This document shows, in pieces, positions 33,546 to 47,400 of a stretch of DNA of 64,000 nt. A program made the position numbers and the translations under genes. Origin of the DNA: Puffinus mauretanicus (Eukaryota > Chordata > Aves > Procellariiformes > Procellariidae); NCBI GenBank assembly GCA_023333565.1, contig JAJKFH010002364.1, forward strand, positions 1,426,001-1,490,000. Direction: 5' to 3'. Positions within the stretch are counted from its first letter, which is position 1, and every line of letters begins with the position of its first letter. The notes under the pieces are model-generated. The model searched no databases. It saw nothing but the letters and a program-made list of their open reading frames with translations, and was not told the DNA's origin.

Positions 33546-35827
33546 CAAGCTTTATTTTAGCAAGAATTTGGTGGGTAAAGAAAGAAAAACTTCAGCAGCA
33601 ACTGTTGCCGATAGTGTAGGACTCTGCCAGTACAAACTATGATGATTTGAAATTACTCAGTTTTTGGGGATCTCTCTCCACCACGTACACTTTGCCAAAA
33701 AGGTACTGGCTGTCACCCACCACAGGAAATTACATTCTTATATTTATATACTTAGAAAGATACACCATCACATCGTGGTACCTGAAATCAGCCCCAAACA
33801 GATCCTTGCCGTTCGGTGGGACATTGCCTAGATGTCAGCAAGGGCAGAAGCTCCTGAAGGCTTTATTCTTATAAAATATTTTACTTGCATTCATTACTCC
33901 CATAGGAAAAAAAAAAAAAAATGTGCCTTGTGCTTCTGAGATTCATTTCTAATGATTCTTATCATCAGACAGCTTAAAGATGAATAAGTTTCATCCCAGT
34001 GAAGCAACAGTGAAATACATGACAATGAAGTTGGAAACAAGTCCCATAGAGAACACGGAAACCTGTCTCCTCCCCTAACTGTTATTTAGGATTTCCCCCG
34101 CCACTCAACTGTGCCAGCTGAGAGCAAAATCCAGCAAAAGTTCTCTTCCTGAGTGTTACTGTTCAGGATCATCCTCCAAAACTAACTTGGTAAGCTGAGT
34201 CTGCCTCGCCTGTCTCGGAAACTCCACTCTGAACCATCTCCCTCCTTCTTTTCCAAGATGAAAAAACTCTTCTCACGCTTTTTTATCTTTTTGTTCAGAA
34301 TACCCAGCCTTTTTTTTTTAATCTGTTAATATTTCTATCAAGGATAGAATATCCCCCTGTCTTCCCTCCTGCATTCAGTGGGATGAGTCCAAACACAAAG
34401 CCCAGCCACGCCAAGCATAACTCTCCACTATGCACGGCTTTTGGAGGTCATAATCTTATGTTCCTAGACTTAATCTTTCTAGAATGCATAGAAATGTCTG
34501 ATAATTACAACATTTTTTAAAACGCCATAATAATTTAAAAATCACATAACATGAGTATTCATCACTATCTTTCACTTGCTTCTGGGTCTCCTGTAAAGAC
34601 AACGCATGACAGATTAATCACAGAGATCCGGCATTTGGGGAGCTTTGTCTGAAAGCTTTTCACACATCTCCCTCTAGGTTTGGTTAGCACTGGCTGCTCA
34701 CACCTTGCCCAGATCTAAAGATTGGCATTTCTTGCCTCCCACTACTATTTTTTGCTGCCAGTGAGGTATGTGGTGCCCCAGATGCCACACCACAGGATTT
34801 GTGGGTCTCTGAGAGCAGCAGATTTTTCTTTTTAGGCCAACAGATAAAGTTTTGTAGCTGATATGCAAGCACTCTGCTTTAATGCCCCAAATGTAACAAC
34901 CAGAAGCTTTTTTCTTTCTGTTCCAAAGACGACACTGTCTCCGTGCAGCTAATTACAACCTAATGAAATCATAAATGCAGGGAGGATAAGCTTCCCTTGC
35001 TGTTTAGGACTGACCTTAAGTTCACCTTCAAGTCCAGATCTGCCGACTAGTTATTAAACAACCCCACCGCATGCCGCCCAGATGCCCTCTCCAGCCACAA
35101 CAGCAGCTCAGCCGAATGTCCTGGCATGCAGAGGAGCCATCTCCACCCTCTTCCAGCATTGCATCTGGGTCTGGAGCATCGCCTGCCCCACAGCGATCAC
35201 AAAATCCCCCGTTCTTCACTTTGAAGTCTTCCTTCCCCTTCTCTACCACCCACAGTGTGTATGTAGCAATCACTAGAAGAGGTTGGAAAGGACATGTTTT
35301 ACAGCTATGTTCAAGAAACAAGAAGCCTATATCATAGGTTACACAACACAGTAGAGAGAGAGAAGGATCACTTGCATTTCATACTGGTCAAGGATACAGA
35401 ACTGGTACTTAAATCTCAAATTCTTCTTCCTAAAAAATGAGCAAGATAAAAAGTTATAATAGAGGGTTCCCCCAAACTACTATGGTAAAAAGAAGATGAA
35501 GAGGTCTGGGCTTCTCCTTAGCTAACAGCATTTTCATACGTATTGAAAAAGTGAGTCACTAAACAAACTATGCCAACCAAATGCTGAGGTGTCTCTGGAA
35601 TTGCATCATTTCTATGAAAAGGCTTGCAGCCTCAAAGCCGGCCAGTGAAAACCAAAAAGGCCAGTCTCTAGGTCTGTGTGCACACTTCATTCTTCGGTGG
35701 CTTTGTTCAGGAGGAAATTTCGCTATGCGTGACCTTCCGGCTCCCAAACAGAAGCAATTCACTTAGCTCATTGCATTACAGAGTGAAGAAGTGAGTCAAA
35801 ATGCTTGAGGTCTTTCCCAAAGGCGTT
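33546..35827. other. Unique DNA, no gene seen
   Basis: A15 run at 33907-33921. Open frames cluster at 35028-35337 on both strands where composition is more GC-rich, but overlapping open frames on both strands and lack of domains argue against coding. Confidence 0.55.
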
Positions 35828-35860
35828 GCATGACCTTGGGCAATTTTCTTCAAGACTATT
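35828..35860 (+). repeat. Possible MIR core trace
   Basis: 'gcatgaccttgggcaatttt' resembles the MIR core 'tgtgaccttgggcaagtcac'. Too short for a firm call. Confidence 0.3.
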
Positions 35861-38800
35861 TGAAGATCTGATATTAAACAGCAACATCGACATTTAGTAA
35901 AATAAATAAGACGCTTTTATGCTAGCAGCTGGTGGGCATCCTCACCTTCCAATGAAAATCTGAAGACCTTTTTAATGAAGTGTGCTGGACCAACAAGCTT
36001 AATTCTGCTTCTAAAAAAAAAAAAAAGCAAGCCTCATTAGATGCCAATATAACATTTCAAGTGCCCAAATTCAGAATCATGAGGTTTCTTTTCTTGGTAC
36101 TTGTATTTTACCCTGTAAAATGGTGAGATTACATTTAACCATCAGACACAACATTTTGAGGTTAACTTGATTGTTTGGAAACTTCTGAACTTTCAGCTGA
36201 AGACCCCCACCAAGGCTTACAGCTCTGTAGTAACTACAGCTATTAAAACATATTTTGCTTATGAATTTCCGTGTATAGTGCTTTTACAAACAGCATTCGC
36301 AAGCCATAAGCATTCACAGTCAGTCATGCAGGAAGAAGAAATGGAAATTTTGGAAATGGGCTTTTAGAATGGGGGGAGGTTCAGGAAGGGGAATTCATAT
36401 CAGTGAAAAACAGACACTGTGCAGGACCTACACATGGAAAATTACCCCACAGAGACCTTAATAATTTCAATTCAGTTATACAAACTCAACACAGCTATCA
36501 CATAGGGAGAAACGGCTGACCATACCTTATATGGTCTTCATACCATTTTCAAGTCTATATTTTCTATTGATTACTCTAATTAGGAAGCCCACTGATCCAT
36601 AGGCAATGGTTCAGCTGTGCAGTTCCTTAGCTATTAGTTCCTGAACTGCTTAGTTTCTTAAGCAGAGAAGTTAAAATGTCCTAAAGATTATGAGTCACAT
36701 TTCTATGCCCACATTCCTGCAGCTATCACTTTTTAAGAATGCTCATTGCTAAGCCAATACAAACTGAAATGAAATTACAGACTGACAGAAGAAAAATAAG
36801 AAATGCAAATGTGCAAGTCTTGAGGAAACTCAAGCAGTCAAGACCATGTCATGGACAGTCGCAATACAGAGGGAGTTTTGCTCAAAATAATATACTTACT
36901 GCATTTCAAGCTTTTAATTTCTGTTAATTCACACTGGAAAAATTTCTTCTCCGTACATTTTGTTATGTGTCTTATTATATCTGGGAGGTTATTTGTCTCA
37001 ATTCGTTAGTAATACCAGAAATTTGTCTTAGCAGTTTCCTGAGCTGCTTCTGCCCACAAAGAGGTCAGGTCTCCATCTTTTAAGAGCTCCATGTTTTTAT
37101 TTTTTTGTCTCAACAAACCTCTTGCAAACTCCAACTACATACAGTTACAAAGGAACATGAAAGTTAGTAGGAAGAGGTCCATTTGTTCATCCACCTTGCA
37201 GTCTCACGGTCGTCTACTTCAATATGAAGCTATAGATGTGTTTATATTACCTCTCGCAGTTGTAGTACATTCATGCTAAACCAACACTCCTTAATTTCCC
37301 TTTATCTGTATGTGTTTAATTCTAGTATTCTGAACGGCACTGTCAACAAAACAGTTCTTTTCCAATGAGAAAATTATTAACTTTCATGTGACCAAAACTA
37401 ATGAATATTTCCACATACAATTTTTAGAACTTGGTTCCTTCTCCTTGATGTAACCTTAAGTCTGAATTTCCGTGGTTTATATTATTCAGTTTGGATATAA
37501 CACCCCTGTAATTTCTTTCCTGTTTAGTACTTGATACATGTTCTCAAAATTAATCCCATCTTAGAAAAGCTTTTTGCCTTAGAATGTCTGCAAATAAATC
37601 ACTGTATTCATAGATAATGGAAATTGTCGGTGATTAAATTCAATTTGATAGGGTATGAGTGAAATTTCTCTGACTAGTTATCAACAGTATCTTGATTTTA
37701 GGTTTGGCTTTATCATTATATCTCCTACATTTACAGCTGCCTGTACTTTCTTTCAGCAGTTCTCCATATTTCATTTTGTAGATTGTTTTCTGCAGGCTCG
37801 TGAATATATGGGTATTTGGCAGTGATTTTATAACCTATAATCAGAACTGAAAATTATAGTGATCCCATTTGTGTTATTATAGCTTAAGAATGTGTCAGAC
37901 TTTCCATTTTAAACTTTTTACTGTAAAGCATCTACAACTGGTCTTTCTTTACTGCCAAATATTTCTGCAAATTTTTCAATAAGAATGATGTTATTTATTA
38001 ATTTGAAATTTTTCTCAGGACTCTTGGCAATGAGTGAGATAGCTTCTCCTGAAATTCAAAGAAAAGAAAAAATCTCTAATTTCCTTCCTCTTTATTCAGT
38101 GACCACATTTTAGCCAAAAAAAGTTAGATGTGTCTCTTTTTAAGGACCTGTAGTATTAATGCAGTAGTGGATAGAGAGGTTACTCGAGAATGACTGGAAT
38201 TATTTCCTTTCACTGGAAACATAATATGTTCCTTCAAGAGAGTGCCAAGATTTTTCTGCCAGAGGAAGAAAAGAATGGATAAGAGAATCAGCTCTCTACT
38301 CTGCTCACGCAGCCTTATTTATTTTTAAACCTCTTATCATCCAAAATAAAACAGATCTTCTCACACCCCACAGCATCCTCTAGATGAGGGGACTGCGGAT
38401 GTGAAAATCAGAAAGTGCTCTGCTAGAGTGGGCGACAGAAGAAACCTGAAGAGAAACCAAGGTGAGACTGGCCAGGAGACACACTCATACCAGCTGCTTC
38501 CTTGACTTTTCCCACTGACCTGACTAAAAGCTAGTGGCCCATTACAGCATCTCCAAATGTTGCATGCAACACGTCCTACCTCCTCTTCTCTTTTTGCCTT
38601 CCGCAGGAGGAAAAAACTGTACATAGTAAAATTTGGCCCTCCAGCTTCTTAAACCTATTGGTGAAATGACAGAGAGTGCACACAAATCCATCCTAGAAAA
38701 CAACAGACTGGGTAACTGCTAGTATCTCTCACCTCATCGCTCGAATTTCAGCTATTAACTTTCAGACCTTTTTGTGCTTAAGGTAGCATAATCTAATTTC

Positions 38801-41800
38801 CTTTAAGTTTCAGGTGCCTATTCTACCACCAGCTCCCATGGGACCTTAGGCAAACAGTATAACCCAGATTTCCAGGGAAGCTGGGAAATTATAGTATCAT
38901 CAGAGAGATGTGAGACAGGTCAGCTTGCTCTGGTTTGGTGAGCTCACCCCCGAACACTTTGGCCCTGACTAAATGTCCTCCTAAATATCCGAGGATATCG
39001 GAGGTGGATCTCAAACACAGAGAGGCAACCAGCTGCCAAAAAGGTTTGCCATATCTTCACTATCTCCATTTACAAATGGGAGATTGCAACAGTTTGATTG
39101 CAAGACCTCAATGCTATGGAAATTGGTTGTGCTGTAGGAAGAGAGAGTACTTTTAGAAAAAGTACCGTAGGAAGAAAGAGAGGCTTCCAGCTTCATTCTG
39201 GTGATGCAGATCTCCTGGGTCTGTAAATAAATCAGGAATCTTGTGAGAATAGACCTGGCTCTGAGGCTCTCCATGCTTTTGTTTCCACTAATGTACGGAA
39301 ATCCTACAAAAGGGGATTTTGTCTCCTGATATTTGGACACATCCAGTTCTGGTCCTGCTTAGTGAGAAAGATTTCTTGCTGAGCTGGGGTTTTTGCCAGT
39401 TACTTTGCATAAAATGCTGAGGATTAGAAGAACTCAGCTCTTGACGCACTAAGCTCATATATTTTATGTAAGTTTTAAAAAGGAAATAATAATTACGAAG
39501 ATTACAAGATATCACATGCCAGTTTTTCCACTACGAAATACGCCCTGTTGTCAGTATTTCCATTCACTCTCGTTGACTATAACCAAAGGCAATGAGCATA
39601 AACACTGGAAGCATAGTCTCGCCTTCAGTGGACTTTCTCCAAACCTCAATACGACATGTCTGACGTGAACACATATGGAACATCTATTGCCTTTGAACTA
39701 AAACCTATGGTGAGAGGTTCTTTAGAAATGCAGACAGTGAAGCTGCCAGCAATGTGAATGAGAGTTGGAAGTAAAGAATGAGAAAACTCTATAACCTCCC
39801 TCCTCTGTGCTCCCGGGTGATTCCCGGTCGTGTTAGATCCTTAGCATCAAAGGTGGGTGGCAGAGATTAGAAGCAACCTTAAGCATTTGTATAAAAAACT
39901 GGACAAGGCAAATATCCCTGTCCTAAAGGGCATTGCCCTGCAAATCTTATTTTACACCTGCAGACCCTGAGATGTCATTGGGTGAGCTCACATTGCCTAA
40001 AATTCACCCATACAGCCAAGGGCCAGCTCTGGATCTTCTCCAACAAGTAAGCCATGTTTTAGGCAGGGAAGAGGACTCAGTGGTAGGTTGGCACCACAAC
40101 ACACTTTGTCGAAAGCTGGCTGGCCAGGAGAGCCATGGAGGAGCTTGCCTGGGGTGGGTAAAGGGCTGTTTTTAAGAAGTTGTCTCTACCCTACAAAGTC
40201 AGCACTGACTCACTGCTTTCCCAGTGTATTGCATTTATTGAGCAAACTAAAAGCCCTGAAACCAGTGCACAGACCCACAGACGGCATCGCTTTCCCTCCC
40301 TGGGCAAAGAGCTCCCTCCTGAATAAAGCGTTGTAGTCACAGGAGTCATTTTTTGCCTGCAAACTTTACATTGGAAACCCTCGTGAATGTGACCCAAGCT
40401 AAACAGAGAGAGTTCATAAGCTTTTGGGGGTAGCATATTCCATATTTTCCCTGCAGTTTATTGGCAAATTAATTCTAATGCATTCAAATTACATCATGAA
40501 GTGTAATGTAGAAATATTTCATGAAGGTTACCTTAATAGAGTGTGAAAACCTGATGAACGGTAATTCAGAGGGAACTGCTTGGCCCATCTCCTATTTACT
40601 TGGAAACATTACTGCTTTAAAAACCCCTTAAATATATTACTTGTTTTTATGGCTCAAAAACCTTTAATTTGAAGATTTTTATGACTCCCTTACAATACAC
40701 ATCGATTTAAAAAATGTTTTAAACTAAAACGGATCATTTACTGCCAACTGTGCTTCGGGCATATCATTGATTAGTCCAAGTGTGATAAAACAACCTTGTT
40801 TTTATTCATACTTTAAGAGAATAATAAAACCTGCATACTTGGAAATACTGAAGCAATATCTTGGCCCAGAGCTATTTAAGTATGAATTATTCACATCTAG
40901 TTTATTTTTTTCCTTTTAAATTCATGAATCCCCAGAATGGTTTTGTAAAGTGTATCAGTGAAACTATGTTTCTAATTATTAAAAGGGGGGGTGGATCAGA
41001 ATGCATCATATATGTAAAGGGGTCATTTTTTATTTGTCTTCTTTTGCAAGCCACTGTGAATCTCCTTGGAAATTAGTTATTCAATATTCGCACTATATTT
41101 TAACTTGTGGCCCATCGAGAAAGAATACAGATAAGAGTTACTTTGTTCAAATAACTTTTGCAAATAAACATATTCTCACATCCTGTAACACTGGAACTGC
41201 CTAAATATACCCTTTTAGGGATTTCACAGACAACCGACTGGGAGCCCACTGCCGGAACCAGTCTAGAGTAATCAGAGGAAATTACAGAAATAGAAAGAAC
41301 GTTTTTGCATCTTCAGCAGAAAAGACTCATGTAACAGTGATAGGGTGTCTATCTGGATATTATACTGCTGCAAGTGGGACTTTTTCCTTAACTGCTGCAA
41401 AATGTCATAGACAGAAAAATCTTTTGTAAGTGAAAAACCCAAAACATTAATCCTACTTTTGCAATCCTTCCATCCTGTGTAACCTAACAATGCTTTCTGC
41501 GTACACCACGGTCTAAACCGAGACAGCGGAAATGAGACTGAGATAATTCTTTTTCTTGTTCCATCTTGGTTTGTCCTCTCTCTACTCTTGATTAGGTTGC
41601 TGGACACAGCAATAAGATCTCCCTTTGCCTTCTCTGTTTCTGCTCATACTTCATGTTCTGCAACCCCTTGACCATCCTGGGCACTCCCCACTCACTCTGG
41701 TATGTCCGTGCCTTTCTCGTGTTGGGGATCTCAAAACTACACAAAACTCCAGATCCTACTTCACACTTAAGATGATGTTCTCAAAATCTTCTGATGTTTT

Positions 41801-42517
41801 AGCTGTAGATTTTCATCTCCTTTAAAGATATTTGTAATCAGTAGCTCAGAACTGAGTACAACTATCTTAGTTGTACACCAAGAATGATGCTGTATATATG
41901 TGGCTACCATACCTATAGATAAAATCCTAAGAATACACCAAGTCCTCAACAGTAAGACAGAGGAAACAAAATGATTAAGAGTTACTGGAAGAAGGGAAAA
42001 GCAGCAGGTAGCAAGCAATGGCTTTAGATGTTGCCAACTTGAAAGGAACATCTCCAGACAGCCATAGCAGACAAAATGGTCCTGTAGGGTGGAAACCCAA
42101 AATTAAGGAGAGTTGACAGATACTCAAAAAATGAAAATTTCCTATGTCATTAACCACAAAGTGCCACCATATACCATCCAGTCTTACAAATAATAACATT
42201 TCAGACAAAAATATATCATGGAATGGCATTAGCAGACTGTGTGGAACCTCAAGTGGATCTATGCCGAGATTTGCAACACTCACAGTTCTTCGTAACACTT
42301 ACAAATTTGTCTAAATGTTTGTTACTAAACACATCCAGATTTTTTTAAGTCTGAAAAATACCAAGCAACTCAGCACAGAGCTTGCAACCATAAGATCTGC
42401 AAAGAAGCCAATCTCTTAACTTGGCTTCAGGGCCACACGCAGTTGTACCCTCCAGATGTATCTGCCACGCTGGCTTAGCACAAAATTAACCTGGAGGAAT
42501 TGTGTCATTTCTCACTT
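35861..42517. other. Unique DNA, no gene seen
   Basis: About 6.6 kb of AT-rich sequence. Open frames of 60-111 codons (for example 39011-39340 -, 41272-41607 -, 41975-42298 -) have no recognisable domain. A weak MIR-core-like word occurs near 38845-38865 ('tgggaccttaggcaaac'). Confidence 0.55.
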
Positions 42518-42605
42518 TTAGTCCATAGCCAGGTGGGTTAGAGGACTCGTCTGAGATGGAGGAAGCCCACGTTTAAGTTAAGCTCTTTTCACTGCATGGC
42601 TCTTT
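42518..42605 (+). repeat. tRNA-derived SINE remnant (MIR/amniote SINE type)
   Basis: A degenerate pol III promoter is visible: A box 'tagccaggtgggttagagga' (about 42526-42545) and B box region 'cacgtttaagttaagctc' (about 42569-42586), joined by 'ctcgtctgagatggaggaag'. This follows the amniote SINE head layout 'tagctcagtggttagagcac', 'tcgcctgggatgtgggagac', 'ccaggttcaaatcc'. It is not a functional tRNA gene: the acceptor stem does not pair. Confidence 0.65.
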
Positions 42606-43193
42606 TTCTAGACTAAGGTGATTCTTCTGTACACGGCTACAAGCAAATGTCTGGAAGGCTGTGAAATTTTCTGTTATGAAAGATAGGTGTTACAGAAGTA
42701 TCAATCAACAAAATGGGTCTTCAGGGTGCTGAGAGTAGAAGATTTAATGTGGTTTACATTCTCTTGTGAATCTAGTGCCGGATGTTAACCTTTGAACAGG
42801 CATTACCATCCTCAATACAGAACTGCATGTTTTGAAAAATCCCAGCTCCTGGTTCAACTCATCGAAATTTATTAATCTCAAATTCTACATAGGTATAGTC
42901 CCATCACCACAACGGGACTTCTCTGCACAGTTTGGGGTAAACCAAGCCATGTGTTTGAATATTTGCACCAAGGGAGTCAAACAACAGAGGTATTCTCACC
43001 TCATTGACATTTTCCTGGTTTTATTTGGCTCATGAAACATTAAAATGCTGGAATCGGAAAGTAGAAAGTATTTTAAGCTGCTGGACATGATGAAAAGCAA
43101 TGCCTTTGAGTAGCAAAGTGGTAAATCTGTTGGGGAGTGATTAGACATTAATAGCAGCTTCGTATACTTAATAAAGTTTGCATAGCCAATTTG
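42606..43193. other. Unique DNA, no gene seen
   Basis: One 67-codon open frame (42832-43035 +), domain-free. Confidence 0.5.
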
Positions 43194-43286
43194 CACTTTA
43201 TAAAGTGTGGCATTGTTCTGGAGCGTGGCCCTGATGTGGACTTTATGAAGCATGCAGGAGGCAATACAGACTTTATGAAGTCCACA
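43194..43286. repeat. Nested direct and inverted repeats around 'ctttatgaag'
   Basis: 43194-43207 is a 14-bp perfect palindrome (half 'cacttta'). 'gactttatgaag' is repeated directly at 43239-43250 and 43269-43280. Their outer flanks form inverted arms 'tgtggact' (43235-43242) and 'agtccaca' (43279-43286). The word ctttat(a/g)aag thus occurs three times in 85 bases. Confidence 0.85.
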
Positions 43287-43914
43287 TTGAGGATAAGTAT
43301 CAAATTAAGTAGGAAAAGCACACCAAGCCCTGCTATGTGACTTGGAAACTCATGCCCATCTGCTCCCTGAAAGCTCCCGTTTCACTGATGCCATAGGATT
43401 GCACTCAAAACACAAGTCTTGAGCATATTTTACTAGTTTGTGAAATTATTTTAATATTCAAGTGTTCAGAATATCAAGTAAATTCTAGTTGTATTAGAAA
43501 AAAATCAAAGAAACTAGAAAACAGGTATGAAATACACTAGTAGAAAAAATTCATCAGCATAGTCATATGTGGTCATTCGTATGATCTTTACATGATAAGC
43601 TGCACAATACAGGGAAAAAGCATGACTGGCAAAACTGTTATTCTGCCGGTTTCTCCCGCAGACCTCCTTCTTCTGAGGAATTGTTCTTGAAAACCGGACA
43701 CTCATTATGGGACAAGTGATAATTTTCAGAAGGAAGGTTTAAAGAGGACAGCGGAGGAAACCTCTCTCAGGTGTAAACCCTGATCAGTCTTCCCCTAATT
43801 ACTAAATTTCTTTCTTCATAATGGCACAAATTCAGCAGGACAGGGAAAAGGAAAAGTGAAAAGGAGGAGGTGTGAAGATCCCACCTCTCAGATCAGCCAA
43901 GAGCCTCTCAGTTA
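43287..43914. other. Unique DNA, no gene seen
   Basis: One 63-codon - frame (43514-43705), domain-free. Confidence 0.5.
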
Positions 43915-44035
43915 GATGCTCTCAGAGGAGGAGGTAAGAGGTAGGTCTTTGAACCCCAGAGGATGAAGAAGGAATTGAACTTGCGTGTCTCACTTCCCAG
44001 GCAAGTGTCTTCTGACCTCAAGCTATTTCATAATA
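43915..44035 (-). repeat. tRNA-derived SINE remnant, inverted
   Basis: On the + strand 'ggaattgaacttgcgtgtct' then 'cacttcccaggcaagtgtct' and 'tctgacctcaagcta' is the inverse of an amniote SINE head: B box complement 'gaattgaac' (43972-43980) and A box complement near 44013-44025. The upstream 'gaggaggtaagaggtagg' part may be the SINE body. It appears to be the same family as the copy at 42518, in opposite orientation. Confidence 0.7.
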
Positions 44036-44444
44036 TTAGAAAAAATAAACTTCAGCTTCTGAATGAGCATGTTTTAAAGCTCAGTCTTCTGCTCTGATCA
44101 TTGGATGCAAATTTATCTTCAGAAGTACTAAGGTTGTTCTTTAGACAGGCATCTTGTGAAAAGCATACACACAGGGCAGGTATCAACCGTGGAGGAACTG
44201 AAATATCCATAACTCTTGGCCAGCGTGCCTATCTTCAGATCCAGGAGGATGGATGAAGGTATCTCACTGCAGCCTGAAGCAAGGCACATGGGGAGGTGGG
44301 ATTCAAGGTGTGACCTCTCTCTCAGCGTTTGTTCTTGGCTCTTGGCTTACCTTGTTGGTTGTTGCTGAGGTCACCCAAATACCCACAAATTCCCACTATA
44401 CAGGGAACTGAAGCATCTGAACATGACTTTTGCCAACCACGTGT
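44036..44444. other. Unique DNA, no gene seen
   Basis: Spacer between two SINE remnants. No recognisable element or open frame. Confidence 0.5.
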
Positions 44445-44497
44445 GAGGAGGCCAGGAACCCAAGTGTGCACTCTCATGCTTCAACGCTAGACAAGTA
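44445..44497 (-). repeat. tRNA-derived SINE head fragment, inverted
   Basis: 'gccaggaacccaagtgtgca' then 'ctctcatgcttcaacgctag' and 'aca' follows the inverted SINE head pattern 'caggaacccaggtgtcc ... tgctctaaccactagaca'. It is diverged and only the head is recognisable. Confidence 0.45.
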
Positions 44498-47400
44498 TCT
44501 ACCTTCCTGATGTCTTGACTCCGTTCAGTCAGCAGGTCCTGACCCTCATGTCTTTACTTTCAGTGAGGGCACACACTGGTTCTGAATGACTGTGCTCTAA
44601 GTTTCAAATTGGGCAAAACTCCCTTTATCCAAAAGCAAACCCTGCTTAATGAAGGGCTACAGATGTTGGCTCTTAGAAAAGTCCCATTAATAAGACTGGT
44701 TATTGGCTCTTCCTCCTCACACCCTTATGATCCACTGTGCAAATCAAAATTTAAGTTTGCGACTTTCCTTCAAAACATTACAAATGCTTTTATATTTCAT
44801 TGTAGATATAATCTATACTGAGTTTGGTGTACATTGTAGATAGAGAATGAAACTTCCTTTTTTTTTTTAATTTCTCAATGCATGGGTTGCCTGTGAAATA
44901 CAGAAAGCAGATGGTTTATTAAAAAACAGACACAAAAAATGAACAGCTCTAAACACTGTATGGATTTTTTTCCCTACTTATCAAGCTATCGATTAGATTA
45001 TCTTAACTAACTTTTGAGGACAACTGACCATTCAGATCCATATTTTAATTAATTATTCCACATAACCTCTTCTTTTACAAATTGGTCATTTCAGAATTAT
45101 GGTTTTAGTGGTCTCACATGCAACAGTTTAGCAGGTTTTGGGTTATTACGTTATGGACACTGGAAAGGATCTTTTCCTTTATAATTCAAAAATTATTAAA
45201 GTATAACATTACAATGCGATATACAACACAATCTTTCCAGCTACCAAATCTATGAGCTAAGATGATTGATTTTATCTAGTGTAAATCAGTATGAAATTGA
45301 TTAAATGACCTGGCAAATTCTGTCATTCAGCTTGAGAGAGAAAAACCCAGTTAAATGTTTCAACAGCTGCTTCATTGCTTGTCCATTACTTCACAACTAA
45401 AATACAGCAGTTTATGTATGACTAGGCAATGTACAGATATTGTTTTAGAGCATCATTTGGAGTCTAGTAAATAGGTTTAGACTAGGGATATGAAAACAAA
45501 CTCTGTGTAATTTTCTGTAGCAGTGTTTAAAGGTCTTATGATTGGCAGCATAACTGATTGTATTGACCAAAAGAGCTGTGGACATCTGGCTTTCTAGCCC
45601 TACAGATGAAAGACCATATGTTATAAAAAAATATAGTGTGAGAGGGGAAAAAGTAGTTGTAGGCTGAATACAGAGCAGGGGTCAAAGCTAACAGAAATCT
45701 AATCCTGTCACCCAGGTTGCTCCAACAAGGGGTGAATGATGTAGGGCTGTTGGGCAATGCAGAAATGTTGTTGACTTGTTGACCAACGCATAGTTGAGCT
45801 GACAGCTGAATATCTCTGAAAACCTCAGGGATCTCTCTGCTTCACCTTTCCTGATGATGAGAAGGGGAATAGTTTACATTACAAATGCCTACTGCTTACC
45901 AAAAGTGTCTTATGTCCGTACCTTCAGCTGTTTCACCAAGCTTTAACTGAGTACAGTGTAACTGTTTAAGATCAAATTAGGGCATATTCTAATTTTCAAC
46001 ATCAATCCCAATTTTCCCATGCTTATCGTTCTGGAAACAATGCATCGATTCAAATTCATTGCAAGTGAGTTATGAAGGGACCGAAGCCCTCCGTTCACCA
46101 GTAATTTACTGTTTGATGTCCTTTTTTCAAATGATAATGTCAAAGTTGCGGTCATAAGCTTAAAATCATTTGCTTGTGCTGTTCCCTATTTGAACTCACA
46201 GAAAGACATGCATTTTATAGGCCCAGCTGACAGTGTGGGCTGTTAAAACAGCAACACCTCTACTGGTTTAGGAAAAAAAAAGTTATTTCTAAATGTAAAA
46301 TAGGAAATAAAGATGTTGTTTTATATAACACCAAGTGCTACACAGTGGCATATCTTTCATTTTTGTCAGTGATCGATGAAAAAGAACATATATTGAAAAT
46401 CGTACATGAAATGAGGGGGTGCTCAAGAAATGAGGGGTACAGATTAGAGATCTTTACTCTTCTTGAAGTCAGTATAATACGTTTTGGAGACTAAATAAAC
46501 AAAATTCACACCAAGTTGGCTGGCTGGTGCTAACTCAGCATACTGCTGCAAGTTTCTGCTGAATTGAGCACTTTTTATTCTTTGAAACAAACATCTGTGA
46601 TTCAGAGTGATAGACTTTAATATAGTTAGACAATACAACACGGTGTGTTTTAGAGAAAAACATCAGTATGAATGAATGGTTCTTGCAAGCTCCACTTTTA
46701 TATTATATTGAATAATAGATTTCTCTCCAGATATTACTCCTATCAACTAAGAATAATCTTTTTTATTCTTAAGTGAAGTCAACAGAGCAGGTAAAAGGGT
46801 ATTTTTCCCCAAAACATGGTATCAACCATTTTAAATTGGAATTTTCACATAGTATACTAAACTACAGCATTTGTGTATGTCGGTTTAAGGTGACTTAATG
46901 CACTGAATTAAAAGGTGCCAAGGCACAATATGTAGTACAGCCAAGTACGCTACAAATCACAGAATCATTCACTTCTACTGTTTGTTACTCAAAGTGGTTC
47001 TAAACAAGAGCAAGGGGAAAAAAAAAAAGTAAATTCATTCTAGGAAGAGGATGTTATTCCCCACCTCCCAAGATAATTAGCAAATACGACCCCCAAGCCT
47101 GAACCAGCTTCAGTCTGTCTTGGGCTTTTCAGATTTTCCTAATCAATTTAATCCCAACCACCAGCTAGGTGTGGCCTTTTGCAGTTCTTCCCCCAGGTTT
47201 CATAAAGGATTTTATGCAATATGGGCCCCAAATCAGACAACGGCTCTGATTTCAAGGAGCACAGGCTGTAAGCAGAGCATGCGGTCATTGCTCCTTGCAA
47301 TCCCAGACCTAGCATCCTCAAGGAAGCGTGAAAGTTCTCTAGATACTTGCAAAAGACCATTGCATAACATTTAATTTCACGTTCAGTAATCATTTCGTCA

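Noticed and set aside
35281..35310. CR1 3' end suggested by 'gaggttggaaaggacatg'
   Set aside because: The match stops after this phrase and no CR1 tail or coding sequence follows on either side.
42518..42605. Functional tRNA gene
   Set aside because: A and B box-like words are present, but the anticodon arm and acceptor stem do not fold properly and the B box is degenerate; a SINE head fits better.
45262..45302. Amniote repeat with 'agtgtaaatcag' motif
   Set aside because: Only about 20 bases look similar to the remembered repeat, which is not enough for a call.
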